Positions 10,343 through 19,521 of a DNA stretch of 64,000 nucleotides are shown here, piece by piece. Made by a program: the position numbers and the translations under genes. Each line of letters opens with the position of its first letter. Position 1 is the first letter of the stretch. Under the pieces are notes generated by a model. The model worked only from the letters and a program-made list of their open reading frames with translations, was not told the DNA's origin and did not search any database. The stretch comes from JACCTI01 sp963742295 (lineage in GTDB: Bacteria; Verrucomicrobiota; Verrucomicrobiia; Chthoniobacterales; UBA10450). The stretch covers positions 856,127 to 920,126 of the forward strand of contig CAVULI010000007.1 of assembly GCA_963742295.1 (NCBI GenBank), read 5' to 3'.

Positions 10343-11131
10343 CTAGTTTCGCACTTCGACGCCGGCTTTGGCCAAGGCTTTTTTTCCGAGACGATCCGCG
10401 TGCTCCTTGAAATGCCACAGGTTCGCCGCCGCCACGGCGGAAGCGCCCGCGGCGATCCCCGCGGCGTAATGCTCAAATCGACCCACCCCGCTACAGGCAA
10501 TGAGCGGAATCCCGACCGCACTGCTCATGTTTCGGATCAAATCCACATCATAGCCGTTGCCGGCGCCATCTCGCTGAATCACCTGGAGGAGGATTTCACC
10601 GGCGCCGAGTTTTTCGCATTCACGCGCCCATGAGACCGGGTCCAGACCGGTCGCGGTCGAGCCACCGTCGATGTAAACTTCCTTGCGACCGTCCTCGTGT
10701 TGCCAAACGTCGATACTCGCAACAATGGCCTGATTGCCAAACAGACGCGCACCCTCCGTGATGATGCCCGGCGTCCGAACCGCCTGGGAATTCAGCGTAA
10801 TCTTATCTGCGCCGCGCCTGAATCTTTCCCGCATGTCATCCACCGTGCGAATACGACCACCCCAGGTGAGTGGCATAAAACACGTCTTACCCACCGCATC
10901 AAGAATAGCCAGCGGATCATCCAATCCTTTGATCTTCGCGTCATCGCGCCGCAGGTCGTATTGGTCGCTGCGGCTGATATCGAGGTAGATCAACTCATCG
11001 ACGTTCCATTCGTTAAAACGCTGCACCTCATGGATGGGATTACCGATGATTTGGTGAATGCGAAAAGACTCACTCCGCACCAGCAGTCCGTTCTGGAGCA
11101 GGACGATCGGGATAAGTCTCTTCTTCAGCAT
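10343..11131 (-). CDS. hisF2: AglZ/HisF2-type acetamidino-modification protein
   Basis: A 262-residue (beta/alpha)8 protein of the HisF family. Canonical HisF has a catalytic Asp11 in a CLDVKDG motif, but here the matching segment is IVLLQNG with Leu at position 11. The second catalytic Asp (equivalent to Asp130) remains as D141 in SIDVWQ. Loss of Asp11 argues against imidazole-glycerol-phosphate cyclisation and matches the HisF2/AglZ group that works with WbpG-type amidotransferases, probably as an ammonia conduit. It sits between HisH and the WbpG-like gene, with short gaps on both sides. Confidence 0.85.
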   Translation of the reverse strand: MLKKRLIPIVLLQNGLLVRSESFRIHQIIGNPIHEVQRFNEWNVDELIYLDISRSDQYDLRRDDAKIKGLDDPLAILDAVGKTCFMPLTWGGRIRTVDDMRERFRRGADKITLNSQAVRTPGIITEGARLFGNQAIVASIDVWQHEDGRKEVYIDGGSTATGLDPVSWARECEKLGAGEILLQVIQRDGAGNGYDVDLIRNMSSAVGIPLIACSGVGRFEHYAAGIAAGASAVAAANLWHFKEHADRLGKKALAKAGVEVRN

Positions 11132-11139
11132 ACCCGCTT

Positions 11140-11754
11140 CTAAATGGAAATGAAGTTACGCAAAACAGCCAGACCGCATTCCTGGCTCTTCTCCGGATGA
11201 TATTGCGTGGCGAAGATATTCTTCCATTCCAGGCTAGCTGCGAATCTTTCGCCATAGTTGCAGTAGGCGCTAATCACCGATGGATCCTCCGGGGCAAAGA
11301 CGTAGCTATGAACGAAGTAACATACCGGTTTCGCCTTGAGGTTACGGTATAAGCCTTCGGGCCTGACAACCTCGAGATCGTTCCAACCGATATGCGGAAT
11401 GCGAATCGACTCATCGGTCGCGATCAGGCGTCGCACTACGCCTGGTATCCAGCCTAATCCGGCGCTGCCACCGTGCTCTTCTCCGCGGTCGGCCAGAAGC
11501 TGCATCCCCACGCAAAGGCCCAGAAAAGGCTTTTCTTCTACCCGCACAGCTTGTTCCAACGCAGGAATCCATCCGCCGTTTCGTAGCTTATCCATGCCGT
11601 CGGCAAATGCTCCCACGCCAGGTAGAATAACTCGATCTACTTCGCGCATTTCTTCGGGCTCGACCAGAATCCGCGGACTGCCACCTACCTTTACTACGGC
11701 ATTGAAAACCGAGCTGATGTTTCCCATGCCAGAATTAACTATCCCGATAGTCAT
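11140..11754 (-). CDS. hisH2: HisH-type glutamine amidotransferase subunit for acetamidino sugar formation
   Basis: A 204-residue class I glutaminase. The oxyanion and nucleophile segment is GLCVGMQLL with C81, and the other triad members are H186 and E188 in QYHPEKS. It supplies ammonia by glutamine hydrolysis. Although the fold is that of histidine biosynthesis HisH, no other his gene is present, and the partner HisF lacks its cyclase Asp11, so a role with the WbpG-like amidotransferase is more likely. Its ATG overlaps the cytidylyltransferase stop by four bases, showing translational coupling within the operon. Confidence 0.85.
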   Translation of the reverse strand: MTIGIVNSGMGNISSVFNAVVKVGGSPRILVEPEEMREVDRVILPGVGAFADGMDKLRNGGWIPALEQAVRVEEKPFLGLCVGMQLLADRGEEHGGSAGLGWIPGVVRRLIATDESIRIPHIGWNDLEVVRPEGLYRNLKAKPVCYFVHSYVFAPEDPSVISAYCNYGERFAASLEWKNIFATQYHPEKSQECGLAVLRNFISI

Positions 11755-12503
11755 CCTACTTTGGTCCTTACTGGAGGACTCTTTTGCTCAACGTGTGAGT
11801 TGATCTCCGCTAGCTCAGGGTGCGCTTCCAACAGTTGCAAAACGTCCGCTGTCTTGAAGGCCGAGCCCAAAGCACCATAAACCGCCGAGACAAATTCCCA
11901 ATCCTCTGGCGTATCAAGTGTCCAGCGATAACTCGACAGGTCTTTCGGACCCTCGAAAGAATGTAATCGGAACAACTGAGGATGTTGATAAAGGTATGGC
12001 GTCACGTGTTCTCGTTCGTGCGCTTGGACTGCTGCGCCGTAGGCCTGTGCAAGGGCTTCAAAAGTAAAAATCTCCGCGTCTAGCCCGCGCGGAAATGTGC
12101 GGCGTTGCGTGTTGCTCAGGTAGTCAATCTTTGTTTCGCTTTCATTCGCGGCTAGAAAGACGTCGAGCATTTCGCTCAAGAGCATTCCGTCGAACAGTGG
12201 ACAATCAGCCGTGACTCGGACAATGCCTTGAGCTTGGTGTTCGTTAGCTGCCTGGAAATAACGGGACAACACATCTTGTTCACTCCCACGAAATGAGGGG
12301 ACCTTTAGATCAGCGCATTCGGCAACTACCGCGTCATCATCGGGCTGAATGGTCGTAGCCACGACAATCCCATCCAAAAGCCGCGCCTGTTTCACGCGCG
12401 AAACAACGTGATCCAGCACGGTTCGTCCACCAAGCCGCCGTAGTACCTTGCCCGGCAAGCGCGTCGCTCCCATGCGGGCTTGAATGATCGCGATCGTTCG
12501 CAT
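11751..12503 (-). CDS. SpsF/PseF-type cytidylyltransferase (probable CMP-nonulosonate synthetase)
   Basis: A 250-residue nucleotidyltransferase that opens with the CTP-binding signature IIQARMGATRLPGKVL (residues 6-21), followed by VVATTIQPDDD and VTADCPLFD. This is the SpsF branch of the CMP-KDO/CMP-NeuAc synthetase family rather than the canonical PseF form. It is the only cytidylyltransferase in the operon, so it most likely activates the PseI product with CTP. It overlaps hisH by four bases. Which nonulosonic acid it accepts cannot be read from the sequence. Confidence 0.75.
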   Translation of the reverse strand: MRTIAIIQARMGATRLPGKVLRRLGGRTVLDHVVSRVKQARLLDGIVVATTIQPDDDAVVAECADLKVPSFRGSEQDVLSRYFQAANEHQAQGIVRVTADCPLFDGMLLSEMLDVFLAANESETKIDYLSNTQRRTFPRGLDAEIFTFEALAQAYGAAVQAHEREHVTPYLYQHPQLFRLHSFEGPKDLSSYRWTLDTPEDWEFVSAVYGALGSAFKTADVLQLLEAHPELAEINSHVEQKSPPVRTKVG

Positions 12504-12517
12504 CGGTAGTAAACAAC

Positions 12518-13585
12518 TCAGGCGTACTTGTCGCCGATCCGGCCTGTAACCGTAAACCGGTCGTCGAGCATCGATGAGTTAACTCTAGCTCCACCCAACA
12601 AGGAAGAGTGTGCCAGGCTGAAGAGTGCCAGCTGTGATTCCAGCAAGTCCGAGGCGGAGATCGTCTCCGATTCTTCGCCCCAAATCGCTCTGGCTAGTTC
12701 ATGAAAGGCCCCCTGCGTTCCGCTCAGTCTCCATTCCACGTCCTTGCGCACCGGAGCTGACAGGTAGCCCTTCGCATTCATCTGTTGTAGCTCCAGGTAC
12801 GAGCCATCGGCAATTACGGACAAGATGCCTTGTTCTCCTACCAAGTCAGTGTTGAAGCCGGAGGCGCTCGAAATCAGCCCGGTAACATCGTTTCCTAAAT
12901 CCAGCGCACCCCAATCTACCACCGGATCATCATCGATTGTCAGGTCCTTTACGCTACCAGGTTCGATGCGGCAAGAGCCTTGCACAGAGTGTATTTTGGT
13001 CGCGTCCGTATAATACAACATCAGGTCGACGGAATGAGGGTGGTTCCACATTAGCCACGTCCGTCCCAGGCTGACTCTGACTTCCTGCAAAGTTCCAACT
13101 ACTCCGTCTTTCAACATTTCCTTCGCCTTGCGGTAGGACTCCATGTGTCGTCGGCGCGCGCCGTAGGTAATCTTCACATTGTTACTCGCGACCACGGCCA
13201 TCGTGTCGCGCACCTCCTTAACGTTGTTGCCCAGCGGCTTTTCCACATGCAGGCCAAGCACGCCATGCTCTGCGGCGAACTTAATGATCTCACACCTGAC
13301 CGGTGTTCGTGTGGCCACCGCCAGAATTTCGGGCCGTTCCTTGGCTAGCATTTCCCGGTAGTCGGCATACGTCCGCGGAACTCCGTAATGTTGCCCCGCC
13401 CAATTCCGTTGCTCCTCATTTTCGTCGCAAATAGCGACAAACTCCAAGGCTGCGTCGGATTTGATTGCCTCCGCGTGACACAAGGGAAACCAGTTAGGCG
13501 GCAGGATCGCGCGCGTTCGTTCGCCCGTGCGCGCCCCCATTCGCCCAGCACCTACCAGCGCCGCGCGTAGCTTCCGGTTAGTCAT
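12518..13585 (-). CDS. Gfo/Idh/MocA family NAD(P)-dependent oxidoreductase
   Basis: A 355-residue protein with an N-terminal Rossmann dinucleotide motif (VGAGRMGARTG, residues 11-21) and the family EKP motif at 115-117 (HVEKPLG), whose Lys is the usual catalytic residue. Members oxidise, reduce or epimerise sugar carbons with NAD(P). It is coupled by a four-base overlap to the MDR dehydrogenase gene, so the two probably act in sequence. Neither is part of the classical pseudaminic acid pathway, so they may create a modified nonulosonate or another sugar of the same repeat. Confidence 0.8.
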   Translation of the reverse strand: MTNRKLRAALVGAGRMGARTGERTRAILPPNWFPLCHAEAIKSDAALEFVAICDENEEQRNWAGQHYGVPRTYADYREMLAKERPEILAVATRTPVRCEIIKFAAEHGVLGLHVEKPLGNNVKEVRDTMAVVASNNVKITYGARRRHMESYRKAKEMLKDGVVGTLQEVRVSLGRTWLMWNHPHSVDLMLYYTDATKIHSVQGSCRIEPGSVKDLTIDDDPVVDWGALDLGNDVTGLISSASGFNTDLVGEQGILSVIADGSYLELQQMNAKGYLSAPVRKDVEWRLSGTQGAFHELARAIWGEESETISASDLLESQLALFSLAHSSLLGGARVNSSMLDDRFTVTGRIGDKYA

Positions 13586-14601
13586 ACTGCTTCACTCCAG
13601 TCCAAAACACAGGTGAAGAAGCGTTTCTTACGACTGGCAGCACTCGCATAGACCTTCTCAATATCTCGCCAGGGACGAACTTCTGTAATTAACGCGCTCG
13701 GATCCAGCCGGGATGAAAGGATCAAATCGAGGAGGAAGCTACAGTTTCGTCGAATGGTAAATCGTACGTCTTGAGGGCTGGCCATGAGATCGGAAGTATA
13801 GCCGCAAGCTATCAAAGATAGCTGCTTATCGTAGAAGTATTGTGAATCCAGCGGATTGAAATCCGGTGGTGTCTCGCCGCGCCCCGGAAAACCAAGCACA
13901 CAGATGACGCCACCCTTTCGAGCCAGCTCCAGAGCCAGTCGCCAATCGCTCCAGCTATTCGACGTTATTACCACAAGGTCGATCCCGTCTCCTTGCGTTG
14001 CCTTAGCTATTTCTGCCTGATGCCTAGCCCACTCGACCTTCCGGCACGCGGTCGCACCCAGGCCTTTCGATATCTCCAGACTCGATTCCTGATTAGAGAA
14101 TGCCCAGGTGCGAGCGCCGAAAAGTTGGGCCAGGGCAACCGTGCCCAGGCCAATAAAACCTAGCCCGATCACAGCAACACGATATCCGGGCCGAAGCTCT
14201 CCCTTTAGCAAGGCGTTGTAACCAAGATGATAAAGGTAAGTGGTTGCGGCTGCTTGTAAGTTAGCAGATGACGGAATCGAAGTAATGATTTCTCGAGCAG
14301 GACAAACGAATGCGGTCCGATGCGATTGGAAGGTAAGAATCCGATCGCCCGGCTGAGTGTCTTTGACTTCAGAGCCGACGGCAATGACCTCCGCCACGTT
14401 GCAATAACCAACCAGGCGAGGATAAACAGGACCAGGTCGCAACGGCGGCAACCCCTGGTAAGCCGCGAGTTCGGTTCCGGTTGAAATTGCGGAGTAAAGG
14501 GTACGCGCCAGCACGCTATCCGACGGTGGCTGCTCGGGAATCTCCTTCTCGGTTATGACGACCTGACGAGGGCCGTTCAGTTCTACGACGTAGCTCTTCA
14601 C
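13582..14601 (-). CDS. Medium-chain (MDR) zinc-type dehydrogenase
   Basis: A 339-residue alcohol dehydrogenase-like protein with an N-terminal GroES-like domain (STGTEL, SAIS) and a Rossmann fold with GLGFIGLG at about 146-153. I see no four-Cys structural zinc loop, as in bacteriochlorophyllide or polyol dehydrogenase-like MDR branches found in sugar loci. It overlaps pseI by four bases and the Gfo/Idh gene by four bases. The conserved pairing suggests a two-step redox change of a sugar, substrate unknown. Confidence 0.8.
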   Translation of the reverse strand: MKSYVVELNGPRQVVITEKEIPEQPPSDSVLARTLYSAISTGTELAAYQGLPPLRPGPVYPRLVGYCNVAEVIAVGSEVKDTQPGDRILTFQSHRTAFVCPAREIITSIPSSANLQAAATTYLYHLGYNALLKGELRPGYRVAVIGLGFIGLGTVALAQLFGARTWAFSNQESSLEISKGLGATACRKVEWARHQAEIAKATQGDGIDLVVITSNSWSDWRLALELARKGGVICVLGFPGRGETPPDFNPLDSQYFYDKQLSLIACGYTSDLMASPQDVRFTIRRNCSFLLDLILSSRLDPSALITEVRPWRDIEKVYASAASRKKRFFTCVLDWSEAV

Positions 14602-15662
14602 GACTCTTGATTACCTAGCAAGTCCCATTGCAAGGGAGTTCCAGCCGTCACATCGCGAACCACGCGTTTTCCCAGAAACTCGCTCAGATGACGCGTGTGC
14701 AAGCCATGGCCCGGGCGAATGGAACGCAGGTTCTTTTCCGTGAACAGGTCGCCCGCACGCATGTTCTCAACCACGAAGAGGGAACGCCGGAACTGCCGAC
14801 TCTTCACTTCGCTAGCATTGATTTCGTAATTCACCTTTCCCAGTGCCTTTTCCGTTTCTCTAATGGCTGTCACCATGGATGCGAACTCCTCCGGTTCCAA
14901 GGAAAACGCCGTATCGGGTCCCGGTAATTCCCGCGAAAGAGTGAAGTGTTTTTCGACGATGCACGCTCCCAGCGAAACAGCTACTGTGGCGGCCGTCACG
15001 CCCAGCGTGTGATCACTCAATCCGATTGGTAAGCCGAACCGCTGTTGCATATCTGCTATGGTCCTGAGATTCATATCCTCCGGGAGCGCGGGATATGCGC
15101 TTGTGCACTTAAGTAGAGCTAGCTGCCTGCCACCAGCCTGGCGAACGGTGTTAATCGCCTCTTCGATCTCGGATAGAGTCGCCATTCCGGTTGAGGCGAT
15201 GATCGGCTTACCCGTAGCAGCAATCTTGCAAAGTAGCGGTAGGTCTACTAGCTCAAAGGACGCTACCTTATGCGCCGGCACCTTAAGACCTTCGAGGAAA
15301 TCCACCGCTGTTTCATCAAATGGCGTAGAGAAAAAATGCATGCCTAGCTCAGTCGCTTTGGCTTGAAGGTTCGGTTGCCATTCCCAGGGCAAAGACGCTT
15401 CCTGGTAAAGATCGTAAAGCCTACGACCATCCCAGAGCGTTCCGCCGCCAATGCGAAAGAACTCGTTGTTACAAGGAATAGTCAGCGTGTCGGCCGTGTA
15501 GGTTTGCACTTTCACGGCATCCGCGCCCGCCGCCTTCATCGCTTCAATACTCCGAAGTGCATGGTCGAGGCTATGGCCGTGATTGGCCGACAACTCCGCA
15601 ATAACATAAACGGGATGACCGAGACCTATGGTGCGATCGGCGATCTTAATTTCGGAATTCAT
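14598..15662 (-). CDS. pseI: Pseudaminic acid synthase PseI (NeuB family)
   Basis: A 354-residue NeuB-family synthase that condenses phosphoenolpyruvate with a 6-deoxy diacetamido-hexose to make the nine-carbon sugar. An N-terminal TIM barrel (VIAELSANHGHS, KVQTYTADT, FSTPFD, ASTGMAT, LLKCTSAYP) is followed by a C-terminal SAF/antifreeze-like domain (about 285-354). The ATG at 15662 gives a four-base overlap with the preceding stop and is preferred over the Met 11 codons upstream (15695). The PseBCGH neighbours make pseudaminic acid more likely than sialic or legionaminic acid, but stereochemistry is not proven. Confidence 0.88.
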   Translation of the reverse strand: MNSEIKIADRTIGLGHPVYVIAELSANHGHSLDHALRSIEAMKAAGADAVKVQTYTADTLTIPCNNEFFRIGGGTLWDGRRLYDLYQEASLPWEWQPNLQAKATELGMHFFSTPFDETAVDFLEGLKVPAHKVASFELVDLPLLCKIAATGKPIIASTGMATLSEIEEAINTVRQAGGRQLALLKCTSAYPALPEDMNLRTIADMQQRFGLPIGLSDHTLGVTAATVAVSLGACIVEKHFTLSRELPGPDTAFSLEPEEFASMVTAIRETEKALGKVNYEINASEVKSRQFRRSLFVVENMRAGDLFTEKNLRSIRPGHGLHTRHLSEFLGKRVVRDVTAGTPLQWDLLGNQES

Positions 15663-17163
15663 TGCTCTATCTTGGTCCGTGCCAGTTGATAACACAAAGC
15701 CTCGCAGTCTCGCACCTTTGTATCCGCCATTCGTTCAAAGCCGGCCTTCTCAAAGGCGCGCACCGAAGTCGTGTTGCTAGGTTTAATGTAGGCCTGAATC
15801 GAATCAACCGAAGTTTCCCGAAACAACCGCCTGCACCCAACCCAAATTAGCAGAGTTCCAATCGACCGTCCCCGTTGTGCTGAGTCGATACTCACAGAAA
15901 TCGTAGCCTTTTCCCCCGCCAGTTCAAAACGAACTTGTCCCGACTGGTCGTCCGTCCTTGTCGGATGCAATCCAGAATCGACAATTAGAGTCGGCCAGCT
16001 TCCCGCGCAACCATTGGACATGATTTTCCCAGGGAATTGGTTCCGATGAAAAAGGAAACAGCGCGCACTTCCGGTCGGTTGGCCCAGGTCCAAATGCGTT
16101 GACTGTCGGTGGGCGATGCATTTCGCAGCTCCAGTTCGTTCTCGTTTAGATGAAGCCACACGCGAAAACTGCCAAGCCCATCGACCAGCGCGCGTCCCCG
16201 CGCTGACATTCCCGCTCGCCCTTCCGCGTTATCAAGAACTTTCCTTAACATATCCGCCATGCGTGAGGGCGAAAGCGTCGCATGCCAGCCAAGATTCTGC
16301 GTTACACCGCGCTCAGCCAGCCGTTCACTGACAACCTGCTGGTTGTCGGCCAGAACAACGGTTAGTCCTGGCAATCCCATGAAAGCCGTCTCCCAAACAG
16401 TGGTTCCACTTGCCGTGATGGCCAGGTCAGCTTCAGCCATGAGTTCAGACATGTTAGAAGCATCCAGCACCAACTGAATAGACCGATTAGCTTCAACCGC
16501 TGCTCGCAGAGAACTAAGATGCGGATTACTACCGCCCACCACAACGACGCTTTGCGTGTCTTCCAGCAAATTGAGCGCCTGAATAACCTTCTCCGTAACG
16601 TTGCCAGGATCCGAGCCACCCAAAGTCACCAGAATCTTTCTTCCCTTTGCTGCGATCTTACGCGGCCGTCCCCGCCAGGCAAGGAACTCGCGACGAAGGA
16701 TACAGTAACGAGTACCTAACAAAAGCCTACTTTCGGACTTGCGTTGCCGATAAAGATCGGGTTCTGCGCCAAGGTTTTGGTCCAGAATAATATCGGCGCA
16801 GTAACGTTCAGCACGTCCGTAGTCGTCGAGCAGAAGCAACCGTTGACCACTTGTTGTCACTTGTTCCTGAAAGGCGAAACCGAAGTGATAGCCATCGGCT
16901 ATCATCCAATCGACCTTCCGTGCCATGGCAATCGACATTGTCTCTTTCGCATCCTCCACCCCGCCGTCGCCAACCTTGAGCGCAACCATCTCACATCCTC
17001 TCTTTTGGATGGTTTTCTCAACTGATGGAGTCGACTTAGCCATGGCAAACGTAATCTGCGCCGCCATCGCCTGAAACATTTCTGCCAAGGCCAGGCAGCG
17101 CATAACGTGGCCGGTCCCCATCTGGAGACTGGCATCAGCGCGAATGAGAATACGCTCAACCAC
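15659..17163 (-). CDS. pseG: PseG-PseH fusion: UDP-sugar hydrolase plus GNAT N-acetyltransferase (two frameshifts in PseH part)
   Basis: Residues 1 to about 330 are PseG, which removes UDP from UDP-2,4-diacetamido-trideoxyaltrose. It shows GTGHVMR with His19 (the family catalytic His) and GGSDPGN in the nucleotide-binding half. Without a stop, the frame continues into the start of a GNAT domain (LELRNASPTDSQRIWTWANR). The GNAT domain goes on after shifts near 16060 (EPIPWENHVQWLRGKLAD) and near 15960 (ISVSIDSAQRGRSIGTLL, the acetyl-CoA loop), ending at 15659. This matches PseH, the 4-N-acetyltransferase. A fused PseG-PseH of about 500 residues is the simplest reading. As given, the strict PseG frame stops at 15985. 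Confidence 0.82.
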
Positions 17164-18340
17164 AGAGAGCGTTTATGGCCGCAATCACGCGTTGAACATC
17201 GGCATCGGTCATCGTTGGGTAGAGCGGAAGGCTTAAGGCATGCTTGTAGAACGACTCTGCAACCGGGCATTTCCCTTGCGCATAGCCGTAGGTCTTTTGA
17301 TACCACGGCTGCAGGTAGACAGGAATGTAAAGAACCTGCGACCCCACCCCGGCTTTCCGCAATTCAGCCATGACTTGCGTTCGACTCTTATCCATAGCAT
17401 CAAAGTCCAACTGCGCGGTGTACAAGTGCCACGAAGTGTCTTCGCGCTTCGCCGGCAGTCGAAGACCGGGTGTAGTTAGCCAAGGAAGCTTGGCGAAGGC
17501 TTCGTTATATTGAGCTACGATTTCACGGCGTCGCGCGATAAGACGATCAAGCCGCTCAAGTTGACTAAGCCCCAGGGCGCACTGCACATCGGTGATGCGA
17601 TAGTTATAACCAAGGTCCTGCATTTCATAATACCAGGGACCTTTCTCCTGTTCGGCTGAGCCAACAAAGCAAGCTGGATCCCTCACCATCCCATGAGTGC
17701 GCAGGCTCCTGGCCTTGTCGGCCCAGTCCTTTCGGTCGGTGACTAACATTCCTCCCTCGCCCGTAGTCATGGTCTTGACCGGATGAAAGCTGAAGACCGT
17801 CATGTCCGCCCAGGGATGCCCGCCTACCTTGCAACGCTTGCCCAGGTAAGAAAAACAACTACCAACACCGTGCGAAGCATCTTCTACTATCACCGCGTTG
17901 CGTTCGCGCGCGATACTTGCGATCGCCGGCATATCACAAGGCTGCCCTGCATAGTCGACGGCAACGACGGCCCTGGTATCCGGTCGCCAGCTAGCTTCAA
18001 GACACCGCGGGTCGAGGTTGTAGGAGGTTGAGTCTATATCGGCGAAATCCGGAATCGCCCCTACGTATGCCGCGCAGTTGGCCGATGCTAGAAAGGTAAT
18101 CGGCGAAGTAATCACCCGGTCACCTTTTCCAATTCCAGCTACTTGCATCGCCAGATGAAGAGCTGAGGTTGCGCTATTGACGGCAATCGCGTACTGGGCG
18201 CCAACGAATTCCGCGAAGCGAGCTTCAAACTCTTCTACCTTGGGACCCGAGGTAATAAGGTCCGATCGAAGCACGGCACAGACAGCAGCGATGTCTTCCT
18301 CGCTGATGAACTGGCGTCCGTATGGAAGAAAGGTCGTCAT
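17156..18340 (-). CDS. pseC: UDP-4-keto-6-deoxy-GlcNAc/altrosamine transaminase PseC
   Basis: A 394-residue DegT/DnrJ/EryC1 PLP aminotransferase, second step of pseudaminic acid synthesis (4-amination of the PseB product). The PLP lysine is K189 in FSFHPVKTMTTGEGG, with SATSALHLA and VEDASHGVGS also typical. I chose the ATG at 18340 (MTTFLPYGRQF), which begins at the family's conserved start. The frame is open upstream to 18400, but only through a TTG adjacent to the pseB stop. Its 3' end overlaps pseG by eight bases. Confidence 0.9.
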   Translation of the reverse strand: MTTFLPYGRQFISEEDIAAVCAVLRSDLITSGPKVEEFEARFAEFVGAQYAIAVNSATSALHLAMQVAGIGKGDRVITSPITFLASANCAAYVGAIPDFADIDSTSYNLDPRCLEASWRPDTRAVVAVDYAGQPCDMPAIASIARERNAVIVEDASHGVGSCFSYLGKRCKVGGHPWADMTVFSFHPVKTMTTGEGGMLVTDRKDWADKARSLRTHGMVRDPACFVGSAEQEKGPWYYEMQDLGYNYRITDVQCALGLSQLERLDRLIARRREIVAQYNEAFAKLPWLTTPGLRLPAKREDTSWHLYTAQLDFDAMDKSRTQVMAELRKAGVGSQVLYIPVYLQPWYQKTYGYAQGKCPVAESFYKHALSLPLYPTMTDADVQRVIAAINALCG

Positions 18341-18400
18341 GTCTAAGGTGCCCCTTAATCTGCCTCGATCTGCGCAGCCTGCCAACGGCGCTCGCTTCAA

Positions 18401-19411
18401 TTATACCGAAAACATCGGATCGACATGCTGGCGGATAAGCGCCCGAAGCTCCTCGACACCGAGCCATTCGCGATTTTCGCCGCTATTATACCTGAAGCCA
18501 GCCGGACAGCTGTTGGCATTGAATTTCGCGCGATATTCCTCCGGTCGCCATTCCCGCGCCGGCGGCAAAATGACAAAGTGCCGATTCAACTCAACTGTGT
18601 TGAAGCCGTCCGTTTCGGTAATCATCTCCTCGTGCAGTTTCTCGCCAGGTCGAATACCTACGACGACGCGTTTGCAATCAGGACCGATCGCTTCAGCTAC
18701 GTCGGTGATTCTATAGCTGGGAATCTTGGGAACATAGAGTTCGCCTCCCCACATATGTTCCAAGGCGTAAAGGACCAGGTCGATGCCTTCCTCGAGCGAA
18801 ATATTAAACCGAGTCATTCTTTCGTCTGTGATCGGAATCACACCGGTCTTGCGCTGTTCGAGAAAGAATGGAATTACGCTGCCGCGGCTCCCCATGACAT
18901 TGCCGTAGCGCACCACCGATAACCTGAGGTCACGATGACCTTTGAAGTTATTGGCGGCGACGAAAAGCTTATCCGAACAGAGTTTGGTCGCGCCATACAG
19001 ATTGATCGGCGCAGCCGCCTTGTCTGTGCTTAGTGCCACGACACGGGTTACTCCATTGTCCATCGCGGCTTCGATCACGTTTTGTGCGCCCAGAACGTTG
19101 GTCTTGATCGCTTCGAAAGGATTGTATTCCGCCGCCGGCACTTGTTTGAGAGCGGCGGCGTGAATCACGGTATCAATACCTTCCATCGCCCGTTGTAGCC
19201 GCGCGCCATCACGCACATCGCCAATGAAAAAGCGGATGGCCGGGTATTTCTCCAAGGGATAAAGCTGCGCCATCTCATACTGCTTGAGCTCGTCTCGCGA
19301 AAAGATGACGACGCGTTCCAAATCCGGAAAGCGCGCCAGGATTGTCTCGACAAACTTCTTTCCGAACGAACCGGTGCCACCCGTTATCAGGACGCGTTTT
19401 AGCGTTAACAT
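18401..19411 (-). CDS. pseB: UDP-GlcNAc 4,6-dehydratase (inverting) PseB
   Basis: A 336-residue extended SDR enzyme. It shows the NAD(P) motif TGGTGSFG at 10-17, the catalytic T129-D130-K131 triad, and Y139-x3-K143 in LYGATKLCSDK, as in FlaA1/PseB. It performs 4,6-dehydration with C5 inversion of UDP-GlcNAc, the committing step of the pathway. It is the first recognised biosynthetic gene of the operon, 110 bases downstream of the unknown gene at 19522, and is followed by pseC after 60 bases. Confidence 0.9.
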   Translation of the reverse strand: MLTLKRVLITGGTGSFGKKFVETILARFPDLERVVIFSRDELKQYEMAQLYPLEKYPAIRFFIGDVRDGARLQRAMEGIDTVIHAAALKQVPAAEYNPFEAIKTNVLGAQNVIEAAMDNGVTRVVALSTDKAAAPINLYGATKLCSDKLFVAANNFKGHRDLRLSVVRYGNVMGSRGSVIPFFLEQRKTGVIPITDERMTRFNISLEEGIDLVLYALEHMWGGELYVPKIPSYRITDVAEAIGPDCKRVVVGIRPGEKLHEEMITETDGFNTVELNRHFVILPPAREWRPEEYRAKFNANSCPAGFRYNSGENREWLGVEELRALIRQHVDPMFSV

Positions 19412-19521
19412 AAATTCTTGTGCTGTTTCCCTAGTCTATCCACTGATCATGCAATTCCAAGCCTTGCGCAAGGAGTTCGCCAGCCAGCCCTCCTCCGGCC
19501 TTGTTGAGTCAGGCGCCCCTT

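Noticed and set aside
10343..11754. HisF and HisH as histidine biosynthesis genes
   Set aside because: No other his genes, HisF lacks Asp11, and both sit beside a WbpG-type amidotransferase.
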